Positions 21,430 through 35,200 of a stretch of DNA of 64,000 nt are shown one piece after another (positions within the stretch are counted from its first letter, which is position 1; the number at the start of each line of letters is the position of its first letter). Source of the stretch: Triticum aestivum (lineage: Eukaryota > Streptophyta > Magnoliopsida > Poales > Poaceae); the NCBI RefSeq assembly GCF_018294505.1, contig NC_057797.1, forward strand, positions 122,765,116 through 122,829,115, read 5' to 3'. Position numbers and translations under genes: made by a program. The notes beneath the pieces were generated by a model that had not been told where the DNA came from, searched no databases, and saw nothing but the letters and a program-made list of their open reading frames with translations.

Positions 21430-23098
21430 TGATGTCTACTACACACCTTCTTCTTGTAGACATTGTTGGGCCTCCAACTGCAGAGGTTTGTAGGACAGTA
21501 GCAAATTCCCCTCAAGTGGATGACCTAAGGTTTATCAATCCGTAGGAGGCGTAGGATGAAGATAGTCCCTCTCAAGCAACCCTGCAACCAAATAACAAAG
21601 AGTCTCTTGTGTCCCCAACACACCCAATACAATAGTAAATCGTATAGGTGCACTAGTTTGGCGAAGAGATGGTGATACAAGTGCAATATGGATAGTAGAT
21701 AATGGTTTTTGTAATCTGAAAATATAAAAACAGCAAGGTAACTAATGATAAAAGTGAGCACAAACGGTATTGCAATGTGTTGAAACAAGGCCTAGGGTTC
21801 ATACTTTCACTAGTGCAAGTTCTCTCAACAATAATAACATAATTGGATCATATAACTATCCCTCAATATGCAACAAAGAGTCACTCCAAAGTCACTAATA
21901 GCAGAGAACAAACGAAGAGATTATGGTAGGGTACGAAACCACCTCAAAGTTATCCTTTCTAATCGATCTATTCAAGAGTCCGTAGTAAAATAACATGAAG
22001 CTATTCTTTTCGTTCAATCTATCATAGAGTTCGTACTAGAATAACACCTTAAGACACAAATCAACCAAAACCCTAATGTCACCTAGATACTCCAATGTCA
22101 CCTCAAGTATCTGTGGGTATGATTGTACGATATGCATCACACAATCTCAGATTCATCTATTCAAACGAACACAGAACTTCAAAGAGTGCCCCAAAGTTCC
22201 TACCGGAGAGTCAAGACAAAAACGTGTGCCAACCCCTATGCATAGGTTCATGGGCGGAACCCGCAAGTTGATCACCAAAACATACATCAAGTGGATCAAT
22301 ATAATACCCCATTGTCACCACGGGTATCCCACGTAAGACATACATCAAGTGTTCTCAAATCCTTAAAGACTCAATCTGATAAGATAACTTCAAAGGGAAA
22401 ACTCAATCCATTACAAGAGAGTAGAGGGGGAGAACATCATAAGATCCAACTATAATAGCAAAGCTCGCGATACATCAAGATCGTACCACCTCAAGAACAC
22501 GAGAGAGAGAGAGATCAAACACATAGCTACTGGTACATACCCTCAGCCCCGAGGGAGTACTACTCCCTCCTTGTCATGGAGAGCGCCGGGATGATGAAGA
22601 TGGCCACCGGTGAGGGGTTCCCCCCTCCGGCAGGGTGCCAGAATGGGTCTATATTGGTTTTCGGTGGCTACAGAGGCTTCTGGCGGCGGAACTCCCGATC
22701 TATTGTGCTCCCCGATGGTTTTAGGGTATATGGGTATATATAGGAGGAAGAAATACGTCAGGGGAGCCACGAGGGTGGAGGGCGCGCCCAGGGGGCGGGC
22801 GCCCCCCCTGCCTCGGGCCTTCCTCGTTGCTTCCCTTACATACACCCCAAGTCTTCCGGATTGCTTCCGTTCCAAAAATAAGTTCCGTGAAGTTTCATGT
22901 CAATTGGACTCCGTTTGATTTTCCTTTTCTGCGATACTCTAAAACATGGGGAAAAACAGAAAATGGCAGTGGGCTCTGGGTTAATAGGTTAGTCCCAAAA
23001 ATAATATAGAAGTGTATAATAAAGCCCATAAACATCCAAAACAGATAATATAATAGCATGGAACAATCAAAAATTATAGATACGTTGGAGACGTATCA
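21430..23098 (-). repeat. 3' LTR of element Y (1669 bp)
   Basis: Complete LTR, TGATGTCTAC...CGTATCA on the plus strand. It lacks a short GGGGCCCACGAG-like segment present in the right LTR (near 52505) and differs at many single positions, so Y is older than X1 and X2. The minus strand carries a TATATATA box near 22736-22743, a candidate promoter element. Confidence 0.9.
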
Positions 23099-23112
23099 GC
23101 ATCCCCAAGCTT
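23099..23112 (-). other. Polypurine tract of element Y
   Basis: The minus strand reads AAGCTTGGGGATGC directly before the 3' LTR start (TGATACGTCTCC). The same motif recurs inside Y at 36599-36612 and 36656-36669. Confidence 0.75.
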
Positions 23113-24446
23113 AATTCCTGCTCGTCCTCGAGTAGGTAAATGATAAAAACAGAATTTTTGATGTGGAATGCTACCTAACATATTTATCCATGTAATTCTA
23201 TTTATTGTGGCAAGAATATTCAGATCCATAAGATTCAAGACAAAAGTTTAATATTGACATAAAAATAATAATACTTCAAGCATACTAACAAAGTAATCAT
23301 GTCTTCTCAAAATAACATGGCCAACGAAAGTTATCCCTATAAAATCATATAGTCTGGCTATGCTCCATCTTCACCACACAAAGTATTTAAGTCATGCACA
23401 ACCCCGATGACAAGCCAAGCAATTGTTTCATACTTTTGGTGTTCTCAAACTTTTTCAATCTTCACGCAATACATGAGTGTGAGCCATGGATATAGCACTA
23501 TAGGTGGAATGGAATGGTGGTTATGGAGAAGACAAAAAGGAGAAGATAGTCTCACATCAACTAGGCGTATCAACGGGCTATGGAGATGCCCATCAATAGA
23601 TATCAATGTGAGTGAGTAGGGATTGCCATGCAATGGATGCACTAGAGCTATAAGTATATGAAAGCTCAACAAAAGAAACTAGTGGGTGTGCATCCAACTT
23701 GCTTGCTCACGAAGACCTAGGGCATTTTGAGGAAGCCCATCATTGGAATATACAAGCCAAGTTCTATAATGAAAGATTCCCACTAGTATATGAAAGTGAC
23801 AATATAGAAGGCTCTCTATCAAGAAGATCATGGTGCTACTTTGAAGCACAAGTGTGGTAAAGGATAGTAGCATTGCCCCTTCTCTCTTTTTCTCTCATTT
23901 TTTTATTTTGGCCTTTTCCCTTTTTTATGTCCTCTTTCTTTTTAGTCCGGAGTCTCATCCCGACTTGTGGGGGAATCATAGTCTCCATCATCCTTTCCTC
24001 ACTAGGACAATGCTCTAATAATGATGATCATCACACTTTTATTTACTTACAACTCATGAATTACAACTCGATTCTTAGAACAAAATATGACTCTATATGA
24101 ATGCCTCCGGCAGTGTACCGGGATGTGCAATGACTCGTGAGTGACATGTATGAAAGAATTATGAACGGTGGCTTTGCCACAAATCCAATGTCAACTACAT
24201 GATCATGCAAAGCAATATGATAATGATGGAGCGTGTCATAATAAACGGAACGGTGGAAAGTTGCATGGCAATATATCTCGGAATGGCTATGGGAATGCCA
24301 TAATAGGTAGGTATGGTGGCTGTTTTGAGGAAGGTATATGGTGGGTGTATGATACCGGTGAAAAGTGCGCGGTATTAGAGAGGCTAGCAATGGTGGAAGG
24401 GTGAGAGTGCGTATAATCCATGGACTCAACATTAGTCATAAAGAAC
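23113..24446 (-). mobile_element. Internal domain of Y, 3' part
   Basis: About 1.3 kb without a significant ORF on either strand. It includes a pyrimidine-rich stretch (23873-23950). It ends at the X1 insertion point, where the target site AGAAC is duplicated. I see no gene in it. Confidence 0.7.
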
Positions 24447-27400
24447 TGTGACGCCCCCGATTCAATCGTACACTAATCATGCACGCAAACATGTACGATC
24501 AGGATCAGGGACTCACGGGAAGATATCACAACACAACTCTAAAACATAAATAAGTCATACAAGCATCATAATACAAGCCAGGGGCCTCGAGGGCTCGAAT
24601 ACAAGTGCTCGATCATAGACGAGTCAGCGGAAGCAACAATATCTGAGTACAGACATAAGTTAAACAAGTTTGCCTTAAGAAGGCTAGCACAAACTGGGAT
24701 ACAGATCGAAAGAGGCGCAGGCCTCCTGCCTGGGATCCTCCTAAACTACTCCAGGTCGTCGTCAGCGGGCAGCACGTAGTAGTAGGCACCTCCAGTGTAG
24801 TAGGGGTCGTCGTCGACGGTGGCGTCTGGCTCCTGGACTCCAGCATCTGGTTGCGACAACCAGGAAGAAAGGAAAGGGGAAAAAGGGGGGAGAAAGCAAC
24901 CGTGAGTACTCATCCAAAGTACTCGCAAGCAAGGAACTACACTACATATGCATGGGTATATGTGTAAGGAGGCCATATCAGTGGACTGAACTGCAGAATG
25001 CCAGAATAAGAGGGGGATAGCTAATCCTGTCGAAGACTACGCTTTTGGCAGCCTCCGTCTTGCAGCATGTAGAAGAGAGTAGATTGAAGTCCTCCAAGTA
25101 GCATCTCCAAATAGCATCTCATAGCATAATCCTACCCGGCGATCCCCTCCTCATATCCCTGAGGGAGAGCGACCACCGGTTGTATCTGGCACTTGGAAGG
25201 GTGTGTTTTATTAAGTATCCGGTTCTAGTTGTCATAAGGTCAAGGTACAACTCCAAGTCGTCCTGTTACCGAAGATCACGGCTATTCGAATAGATTAACT
25301 TCCCTGCAGGGGTGCACCACATTCCCCAACACGCTCGATCCCATTTGGCCGGACACACTTTCCTGGGTCATGCCCGGCCGCGGAAGATCAACACGTCGCA
25401 GCCCCACCTAGGCTCAACAGAGAGGCCAGCACGCCGGTCTAAACCTAAGCGCACAGGGGTCTGGGCCCATCGCCCATAGCACACCTGCACGTTGCGTACG
25501 CGGCCGAAAGCAGAACTAGCCCCCTTAATACAAGAGCAGGCTTACGTTCCAATCTGGCGCGCGCCGCTCCGTCGCTGACGTCTGAAGGGCTTCGGCTGAT
25601 ACCACGACGTCGGGATACCCATAACTACTCCCGCGTAGATGGTTAGTGCGTATAGGCTCGTAGCCGACTCAGATCAAATACCAAGATCTCGTTAAGCGTG
25701 TTAAGTATCCGCGAACGCCGAACAGGGCCAGGCCCACCTCTCTCCTAGGTGGTCTCAACCTGCCCTGTCGCTCCGCCACAAAGTAACAGTCGGGGGCCAT
25801 CGGGAACCCAGGCCCACCTCTACCGGGATGGAGCCACCTGTCCTTTCAGCCCCCTCGTCAGAATCACTTGCGGGTACTCAATGAGCTGACCCGACTTTAG
25901 TCACCATCTGTATAGCATGTATATGTATAGTATATACCCGTGATCACCTTCCAAGTGATCACGGCCCGATAGTATAGCAAGGCAGACTGACAAGAATGTA
26001 GGGCCAATGATGATAAACTAGCATCCTATACTAAGCATTTAGGATTGCAGGTAAGGTATCAACAGATGTAGCGACAATGTCAGGCTATGCATCAGAATAG
26101 GATTAACGAAAGCAGTAACATGCTACACTACTCTAATGCAAGCAGTATAGAGGAGAATAGGCGATATCTGGTGATCAAGGGGGGGGCTTGCCTGGTTGCT
26201 CTGGCAAGAGAGAGGGGTCGTCAACTCCGTAGTCAAACTGGGCAGCAGCAGCGTCGGTCTCGTAATCTACCGAAGAGAAGAGGGGGAAGAAACAATAAAT
26301 ACAGTGCAAACATAAGCAAGGCGACGCAAGACATGACGAAGAGCGGTGCTAGGTGTGTCCTAACGCAGTATGAGGTGATGCTGGCGAAGGGGGAAATCAT
26401 CCGGGAAAGTATTCCCGGTGTTCCGTGTTTTCGGGCAGAGGAGCCGGAGGGGGAAAGTTGCGAGTTTGATATGTTAGGGGTGTGTGGCGGACGAACGGGT
26501 TGCGTATCCGGATTCGTCTCGTCGTTCTGAGCAACTTTCATGTTGAAAATAATTTAATCCGAGTTACAGATTAAAAGATATGATTTTCTAAAGATTCTAA
26601 TAATTTCTGGTATTTAATTAATTATTTAAATTAATTCGAAGATGTATTTATGACATCAGCATGATGTCATGCTGACATCAGCAGTCAACAGAGTTGACTA
26701 GCTCAAACTGACATGTGGGTCCAGTGGGACCCACCTGTCATACACTGTTTAGGTTAATTAGGTCTTAGTTAAACTAATTACTATTTAATTAAACTAACTA
26801 GTTAATTAGATTAATTAAATATGATTAATTAACTTAATTAATTCACTTACTGATTAATTAATGTAATTATTATTTATTTATTTATCTTTAATTCTTTTTT
26901 TTAAACGTTCTGGGGCTGGGGCCCCCATGTCATTGGCCAGAGGGGCCATAGCGGGTTACGGGCGCTGGGTGCTGGGTCACGGGCGTGCGGTTTTTGCCCG
27001 AACGGCGAGCGGTGCGGTGCTAGCGGCAGGGAGGCGGCGACGGGCAGCAGTGGAGGCAGGGCGGCGCTAAGCAGCCGCGGTGGCGGCAGGTGCAGTGGTG
27101 CGAGCGCCGGACGGCGCGAGCGCCGGACGGAGCTGCGGGACAGGGAGGAGGAGGACCGGGACGTGTGGGCGTGGTGCGGTGTGGCGAGGGCGGCCCAGAG
27201 CATGAGCTCCGACACGCGGGCGCTGCGGGGTGGGGGGGAAACGGCGCCGGCGACAGAGAAGGGAAGGAAGGGAGCTCACGGTGGGGAGTAGGGACCGTGG
27301 CAGTGGGCTCGACGGAGGTCGGGGGAAGTCCGACGAGGGAGATCCAGCGACGGGCGGCGTTAGTCCGGCGACGACGGGGTCCCGAGCTCGTGCTCGTGGT

Positions 27401-28045
27401 CGAAGAGGAGGTAGTAGACGATGGCGCCGCGGGCGGAGAGGAAGGAGGCCGAGAGGAGCCGACGAGGACGAGGCGTGGTCGAGGCGGCGAAGGGGCTCCC
27501 GCGTCGAGCGGCGTCCCAGGCGGCGAGGTCGAGGTCCAGCGGCGGGGCGGCGTGCGCGGTCGGGCCACGATCCGATCTGGATCGTGGAGGGAAGGGGAAA
27601 GCGAGTGGGGGGGGAAGTGGCTGTTCGGTTAGGGTTAGGGGAAGTGGGGGGAGAGGGTAAGGGAGTGGGGGCGCGGCCGGTTGGGCCAGGTGGGCCGGCC
27701 TGAGGAGGTGGGCTGCCTGGTCCAGTGGGTGGGGGGTTCTCTCCTCTTTTTTTTGTTTTGGTTTTGCATTTTCTTTTCTTTTATCTATTTACTTTTCTGT
27801 TTTTAAATCATGTTAAGTTATTTAGGCATTTTATAAAAATGTGTTTACTACACCATAATTACCCTTGTAATATTCAGCACCGCCCGAACATTTTTGTTTC
27901 AACTTTTGAAAACTTTTGTTGTTTGACCTACTTTGAATTTAAATATTGAAACGGTTTCGAATCATCGCGAGGTTAGCAACAGTAACCGAGGTGACGTGGC
28001 ATGATTAGCGTGGGATTACTGTAGCATGATTTTCCGGGCGTCACA
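24447..28045 (-). repeat. 3' LTR of X1
   Basis: On the plus strand it contains, in order: the conserved start block (to about 24740), a conserved GGGTCATGCCCGGCC block (25363-25380), an AT-rich TTAATTAA-filled stretch (26750-26895), a GC-rich block (26920-27720), and the terminal segment ending GGGCGTCACA. The GC-rich block is open in several frames by composition only. Confidence 0.92.
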
Positions 28046-31000
28046 ATTCTCCTCCACTACAAGAAATCTCGTCCCGAGATTAGGAGCGGTTACAAGGGGG
28101 AAGGGATCTAGTTACGAAATTCTAACGATTCTTCTCGGTCATAGATGCTCTTCTCGAAGAGGTCGATCCATTACATTGAGGCTTCATTTCTCTGCTGCGG
28201 GTAATCATGAGGAAGTCGGCATCCTTTCTTCAGGAACTCCATCGTACTCACGAATAGGTAAGGGGCAGGTTGATAACGATAGGATGCTATAAGGGGTAAT
28301 CATCTGGGGTTATCCCATGAATGAGCATAAGATTATCTCTCGAGTTGAACATATCGAATACATCAAGAGTAAGGTACGAAGGTACAATAAGAGGTTCCAA
28401 GTGGATAGATAGTTGCTCGAAGTCTGAACCAGAGTGAGAAAGGGTTTCAGAGCAGCGAGAGTAAGTATTGCGTCTGTTACCAGAATAGAGCATTAGGAAG
28501 GTGGCCCGTGAATTAAATACGAAGCCAAGCGCGAGGAATAACTTCGACAACAGGGGGTATAGGAGAGTCAGGTTTCGATCCTGGGGAACTGTGGGTTATG
28601 GGCCCACCATGTGGGTTAAAAATTAGGGAGGGCGGAGACGTCTTGCGTGATCATGCAAGCAAGGCATGTCAGAGGGTAGCCTGCCTATTATGTCGGCAAC
28701 AACGTCGGTACCAAGGGCGAGGGATGAAGAGAACCATTTTCCTGCTCGTTAGGACGAGGCGGACCAATAGGCAAAGTTCTCGTCCATCGATTGTTACCAG
28801 AATGTCATCAACAATAGTAACAGGGTCTTACTGATAGAGTTGTACACTGAGGTGTTTACATAAGCAGGAGAATATTATTGCTTAGATCATAAAGATCACA
28901 AGAAACGTTAAACCAACCAATGGAAAGGAAAATACAATTATCAGATTAAACAGAAAATGGAAAGGAAAATATGTTTAAACACATATTTCGAGGGTATATC
29001 CTTCCCAAGGGCAAGCAAAGCATGATATCCATGACGGGATATAACGTAGCAAACCCCTTTAGAAAGGGGAAGAGAATTCCATGCCATTATCCATACAACG
29101 GTGTTCGGATAATTGAGCAAGAAACATTTAGCATTGGGTTTCAAATGCTCTTGTTGATACATCGGGGTACCATAGACATGCTTCGAGATAGAATTGACAT
29201 GGTCTTCAGGTGAAGATCAAACTTTGGAAACACGAAGGATCCATCAGGAATAACTTGTAGAATAAGTCTTACAATTTCCCCATGGATGAACAGATAACCT
29301 TGCTGAAAAGGAATCTATAGTGATAGGTCCTCCAGCCGAGGGGGGGGGCTAGGCATGACATCATGTTACCGGGTCATCAAAGGATCAACATCATAACTCT
29401 TGGAAAATGTCCCAACCATCATATCTGACCGAGATTCAGATCCGATTGGTGTCAGGATACCTCAGACTCAGGATGTCCGAGAAGAAAAGGCGCAACACAA
29501 ATCGTTGAAATGGCGTTGCAAGATTCTCGGGAAATGAACTATGGAAGCGGTTTCCTGAAACAATAGTTCATCATTAAACCAAGGAGGGGATGAGAAGATG
29601 GCTGATGGGCTCAGCGACAATCCATCGAGAATCCCAAACGGATGGCTTTCCACAATAATGTGAACAAGAAGATGACACTTGTCAATTCAAAAGATATAAT
29701 GGGGTATGCTCGAGGAAAACATACCCAATTAAACATCAGTTGAAAGGTGCAACCGAAATGTGGGCTTATAGTAGCATGATCAATGTTAGAATGGTGGTTC
29801 AGCAACCGATAGGCTAAGAATGAATTATTGATCATTAACTTCAAAGCAATAGGGTTGCTAGAAGTGCAGAATCCAAGCAACACCGTTCACATGTGGGTAC
29901 CCCAGTTGGAACCCACACAAGGACCAAGAAAGAATGGTGATGGTGAGAAGTATCATTATAGCAAGAATTTCTTAAGAGGTGGAGCAATCCTTACAACATT
30001 CTTGACATCAAAGATGGTAATACTCCGCGGTAGATCATAACATAAGTTGGATAGCATGGAACTCAAGGTACAACACAAAACAAGAACAAGTTTTGTGTTG
30101 GAGGGAATGCAATAAAGTGGTCGATGAGAACAGGAATCATCGAGGGGCAAGGATGGTATTACCCATCATGAATTCAATTGAATTCCTGGAAGAGCTCATA
30201 AGGTTGATGATGATCACGACACAGTTGTCGAGAGATTTCATGTCGTTGTAATCAATCAGCAATGACATCAAGTCAAAGGAAAGACGAAGCAAGAGGTTAT
30301 TGGAACCACAGTTATGACACAGACTCGAACTCAAGCTTGTTGTTTAAGGTGAAAGGGTATGACGAGGAAAATCGACGTAAGCTTAGCTATCGTCGCAAAT
30401 TGGTGCTCCGAGAATCAAGGACCAGGTAGCACGGTTAGAATCATCACGTCAATGATATAGTCAAACAGGTTAGGAATGGTGTGATCGGGTTCAAACTCGT
30501 ACTTATAGAAGCTTACTCAAGAGTTGTTGAACCGTAGTGCGGACTTGGTTCAGTTATCGGTGTCTTTGAGTGTTTAATAACTCCGAGCCCGTGAAAAATT
30601 GGGATCAGTGGGAAGGTAGCACTTGATGAAGAACTCATAAGAGGTTATGCAGTTCCATGATAATCTCGAGATACCAGGGGTAACACTCAACGACAGATCA
30701 AAGTAGAGGTTGGACTGGGGTAATGCTCTGCAGAAGACAAGTACTCTAACTTGTCTGAGAAATAGAATCAAGGGAGAACAACATGGTCGGAACCACGGTT
30801 GCGTAGGATCAATTCACAGATACCAGATGATATTTATCAAGAAAATAGTTATTATTACAAGAAGTTTCCATGATAGGATCTACATCGTGTCCATGGGCAT
30901 GAACACAAAGTTCAAGGTCGACTCCCACTTCTTCAATGTATAACCTTCCATTCACTCCTCGTTTTTCGGAGAAAATGTTGTGCCGAGGATTTATCTGGTG

Positions 31001-32269
31001 AAGTACCAGAAGAGTAAGACTCGTGAGAACTCTCGGGTTCACACGGATTATGGAAGGCATAAGTTTAACCCATCGGGGCATTTTTACGAATCTATAGAAC
31101 CATCAACCAAGCAAAGATACGAGTTCAAAAGAAGAGTATCGGAGTCAAAGCAGATGATACAATTTACCGAAGGTGTTATGTATCAGGGAAAAACTCACAA
31201 GACTTTGGATGTGAAGGACACAGTCGGATAACAACCCAGCAATGGATCTGGCGATTCACGACAGAGTTGATGTGATTATCGGTAATCAATCAGATGAAGA
31301 AGGGGATGCAAAGGCATTGGCTTATAGAAACGTCTGAATGATTCGATGCTTGGGTACAAAGGAAATATGATTTCAAGACGAAGGATCGGAAGCAGAGGCT
31401 CTGATCAAAAGATGATAAGTTGAATAGACTTCGAGGTGCACCTGATCAAAACTTGATTGGGCAAGAACCAGCTCATAACCGGAGCGATGTCGGAGACGGA
31501 AAGAAAATTTCCAAGGATTAATTGGTGATTGCCAGTATTCGCTCACACGTTGAATCCATAGGAACAGAAGTACAACCACAAAGAATTTTAAAGAATATTG
31601 CTCGACATACGGAACTAATCGTAGTGCAAGCAGGCAAGGAGAATCAAGAGCAATAGGCTGCAGAGGATTTTCGGAAGATCACATAGTATTTCGAAGAATT
31701 TTGTGAATCACACGAACAACTGAGGATGAACGGATCCTCGGTGAGTGCGAGGAATTATCCGAAGGGGGGGTGTATTCATGGGGCAAAGAACTGCAAGGCA
31801 GTAAGCTCAACGGATTCTTGAAGCAATAGAGAATTTCGGGGCATCTTGTAATAACAAGAGCATCGAGGAATGATTGTATGGACGGCAAGTGTATGTAGCT
31901 ATCCATGGGGATTTATCGGTGGTAGAGAAATGCAATGGCAAAGGGCACAAGGGTCTCGGGAAAACATCGAGGAGTATCTGCAGAATCTTCTGGCGAAGCA
32001 AGCGATCATCTGCAGTGAAGGGGCTCTCCGGGAGGAAGTGGTTACGAGATCCTAGAGTCAGAGTTAGTAAAATCTTTAACCCGAATAGAAGAGAGTTCAG
32101 AGTCCCAGAGTATAGACGAGGAATAAAAGATCCTAATACCACCCAATGGCGACGTGGGCCCGTAAGCCACACAGCCAATGTTAGTAAAAGTTTTTCAGTG
32201 ACTAGACTCAACTTCGGCCAAGGAGTTGGAAAGGGGGCTACCTACAGGCAGTCGGCTCTGATACCAACT
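28046..32269 (-). mobile_element. Non-coding internal domain of X1
   Basis: On the minus strand it starts with the PBS TGGTATCAGAGCC (32266-32254) and ends with the PPT GTGGAGGAGAAT (28057-28046). No ORF exceeds about 140 codons and none shows gag or pol motifs. It is homologous to the X2 interior (43487-47650) over most of its length: shared blocks include the PPT-proximal region, TGACCGAGATTCAGAT near 29428, CCATGGGCATGAACACAAAG near 30891, and the PBS-proximal GGCCCACGTCGCCATTGGGT (minus). Conservation without coding capacity suggests cis-acting or RNA-structural functions (inference). Confidence 0.8.
32254..32266 (-). other. Primer-binding site of X1
   Basis: The minus strand reads TGGTATCAGAGCC three bases inside the 5' LTR, an exact match to the plant initiator-tRNA-Met site. 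Confidence 0.85.
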
Positions 32270-35200
32270 TGTGACGCCCCCGATTCAATCGTACACTAAT
32301 CATGCACGCAAACATGTACGATCAGGATCAGGGACTCACGGGAAGATATCACAACACAACTCTAAAACATAAATAAGTCATACAAGCATCATAATACAAG
32401 CCAGGGGCCTCGAGGGCTCGAATACAAGTGCTCGATCATAGACGAGTCAGCGGAAGCAACAATATCTGAGTACAGACATAAGTTAAACAAGTTTGCCTTA
32501 AGAAGGCTAGCACAAACTGGGATACAGATTGAAAGAGGCGCAGGCCTCCTGCCTGGGATCCTCCTAAACTACTCCAGGTCGTCGTCAGCGGGCAGCACGT
32601 AGTAGTAGGCACCTCCAGTGTAGTAGGGGTCGTCGTCGACGGTGGCGTCTGGCTCCTGGACTCCAGCATCTGGTTGCGACAACCAGGAAGAAAGGAAAGG
32701 GGAAAAAGGGGAGAGAAAGCAACCGTGAGTACTCATCCAAAGTACTCGCAAGCAAGGAACTACACTACATGTGCATGGGTATATGTGTAAGGAGGCCATA
32801 TCAGTGGACTGAACTGCAGAATGCCAGAATAAGAGGGGGATAGCTAATCCTGTCGAAGACTACGCTTCTGGCAGCCTCCGTCTTGCAGCATGTAGAAGAG
32901 AGTAGATTGAAGTCCTCCAAGTAGCATCTCCAAATAGCATCTCATAGCATAATCCTACCCGGCGATCCCCTCCTCATATCCCTGAGGGAGAGCGACCACC
33001 GGTTGTATCTGGCACTTGGAAGGGTGTGTTTTATTAAGTATCCGGTTCTAGTTGTCATAAGGTCAAGGTACAACTCCAAGTCGTCCTGTTACCGAAGATC
33101 ACGGCTATTCGAATAGATTAACTTCCCTGCAGGGGTGCACCACATTCCCCAACACGCTCGATCCCATTTGGCCGGACACACTTTCCTGGGTCATGCCCGG
33201 CCGTGGAAGATCAACACGTCGCAGCCCCACCTAGGCTCAACAGAGAGGCCAACACGCCGGTCTAAACCTAAGCGCACAGGGGTCTGGGCCCATCGCCCAT
33301 AGCACACCTGCACGTTGCGTACGCGGCTGAAAGCAGAACTAGCCCCCTTAATACAAGAGCAGGCTTACGTTCCAATCCGGCGCGCGCCGCTCCGTCGCTG
33401 ACGTCTGAAGGGCTTCGGCTGATACCACGATGTCGGGATACCCATAACTACTCCCGCGTAGATGGTTAGTGCGTATAGGCTCGTAGCCGATTCAGATCAA
33501 ATACCAAGATCTCGTTAAGCGTGTTAAGTATCCGCGAACGCCGAACAGGGCCAGGCCCACCTCTCTCCTAGGCGGTCTCAACCTGCCCTGTCGCTCTGCC
33601 ACAAAGTAACAGTCGGGGGCTGTCGGGAACCCAGGCCCACCTCTACCGGGATGGAGCCACCTGTCCTTTCAGCCCCCTCATCAGAATCACTTGCGGGTAC
33701 TCAATGAGCTGACCCGACTTTAGTCACCATCTGTATAGCATGTATATGTATAGTATATACCCGTGATCACCTTCCAAGTGATCACGGACCGATAGTATAG
33801 CAAGGCAGACTGACAAGAATGTAGGGCCAATGATGATAAACTAGCATCCTATACTAAGCATTTAGGATTGCAGGTAAGGTATCAATAGATGTAGCGACAA
33901 TGTCAGGCTATGCATCAGAATAGGATTAACGAAAGCAGTAACATGCTACACTACTCTAATGCAAGCAGTATAGAGGAGAATAGGCGATATCTGGTGATCA
34001 AGGGGGGGGCTTGCCTGGTTGCTCTGGCAAGAGAGAGGGGTCGTCAACTCCGTAGTCGAACTGGGCAGCAGCAGCGTCGGTCTCGTAATCTACCGAAGAG
34101 AAGAGGGGGAAGAAACAATAAATACAGTGCAAACATAAGCAAGGCGACGCAAGACATGACGAAGAGCGGTGCTAGGTGTGTCCTAACGCAGTATGAGGTG
34201 ATGCTGGCGAAGGGGGAAATCATCCGGGAAAGTATTCCCGGTGTTCCGTGTTTTCGGGCAGAGGAGCCGGAGGGGGAAAGTTGCGAGTTTGATATGTTAG
34301 GGGTGTGTGGCGGACGAACGGGTTGCGTATCCGGATTCGTCTCGTCGTTCTGAGCAACTTTCATGTTGAAAATAATTTAATCCGAGTTACGGATTAAAAG
34401 ATATGAGTTTCTAAAGATTTTAATAATTTCTGGTATTTAATTAATTATTTAAATTAATTCGAAGATGTATTTATGACATCAGCATGATGTCATGCTGACA
34501 TCAGCAGTCAACAGAGTTGACTGGCTCAAACTGACATGTGGGTCCAGTGGGACCCACCTGTCATACACTGTTTAGGTTAATTAGGTCTTAGTTAAACTAA
34601 TTACTATTTAATTAAACTAACTAGTTAATTAGATTAATTAAATATGATTAATTAACTTAATTAATTCACTTACTGATTAATTAATGTAATTATTATTTAT
34701 TTATTTATCTTTAATTCTTTTTTTTAAACGTTCTGGGGCTGGGGCCCCCATGTCATTGGCCAGAGGGGCCATAGCGGGTTACGGGCGCTGGGTGCTGGGT
34801 CACGGGCGTGCGGTTTTCGCCCGAACGGCGAGCGGTGCGGGGCTAGCGGCAGGGAGGCGGCGACGGGCAGCAGTGGAGGCAGGGCGGCGCTAAGCAGCCG
34901 CGGTGGCGGCAGGTGCAGCGGTGCGAGCGCCGGACGGAGCTGCGGGACAGGGAGGAGGAGGACCGGGACGTGTGGGCGTGGTGCGGTGTGGCGAGGGCGG
35001 CCCAGAGCATGAGCTCCGACACGCGGGCGCTGCGGGGTGGGGGGGAAACGGCGCCGGCGACAGAGAAGGGAAGGAAGGGAGCTCACGGTGGGGAGTAGGG
35101 ACCGTGGCAGTGGGCTCGACGGAGGTCGGGGGAAGTCCGACGAGGGAGATCCGGCAACGGGCGGCGTTAGTCCGGCGACGACGGGGTCCCGAGCTCGTGC

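Noticed and set aside
26087..26530. 147-codon ORF present twice (also 33910-34353)
   Set aside because: It lies in the two X1 LTRs; the corresponding X2 LTR region is broken, and no motif is recognisable.
27622..27640. Telomere-like GGTTAGGGTTAGGG
   Set aside because: Only two units of TTAGGG, not the plant TTTAGGG, within a GC-rich LTR block.
26901..27703. GC-rich ORFs (up to 228 codons, also 34724-35576) that could look like host genes
   Set aside because: They occupy the same GC-rich block of both X1 LTRs, are Pro/Arg or Gly/Arg rich in all frames, and are explained as LTR sequence.
28568..28580. GGTTTCGATCCTG resembling a tRNA B box (also near 44016)
   Set aside because: It has one extra base relative to the GGTTCGANNCC consensus, no A box or cloverleaf around it, and lies inside the LARD-like internal domain.
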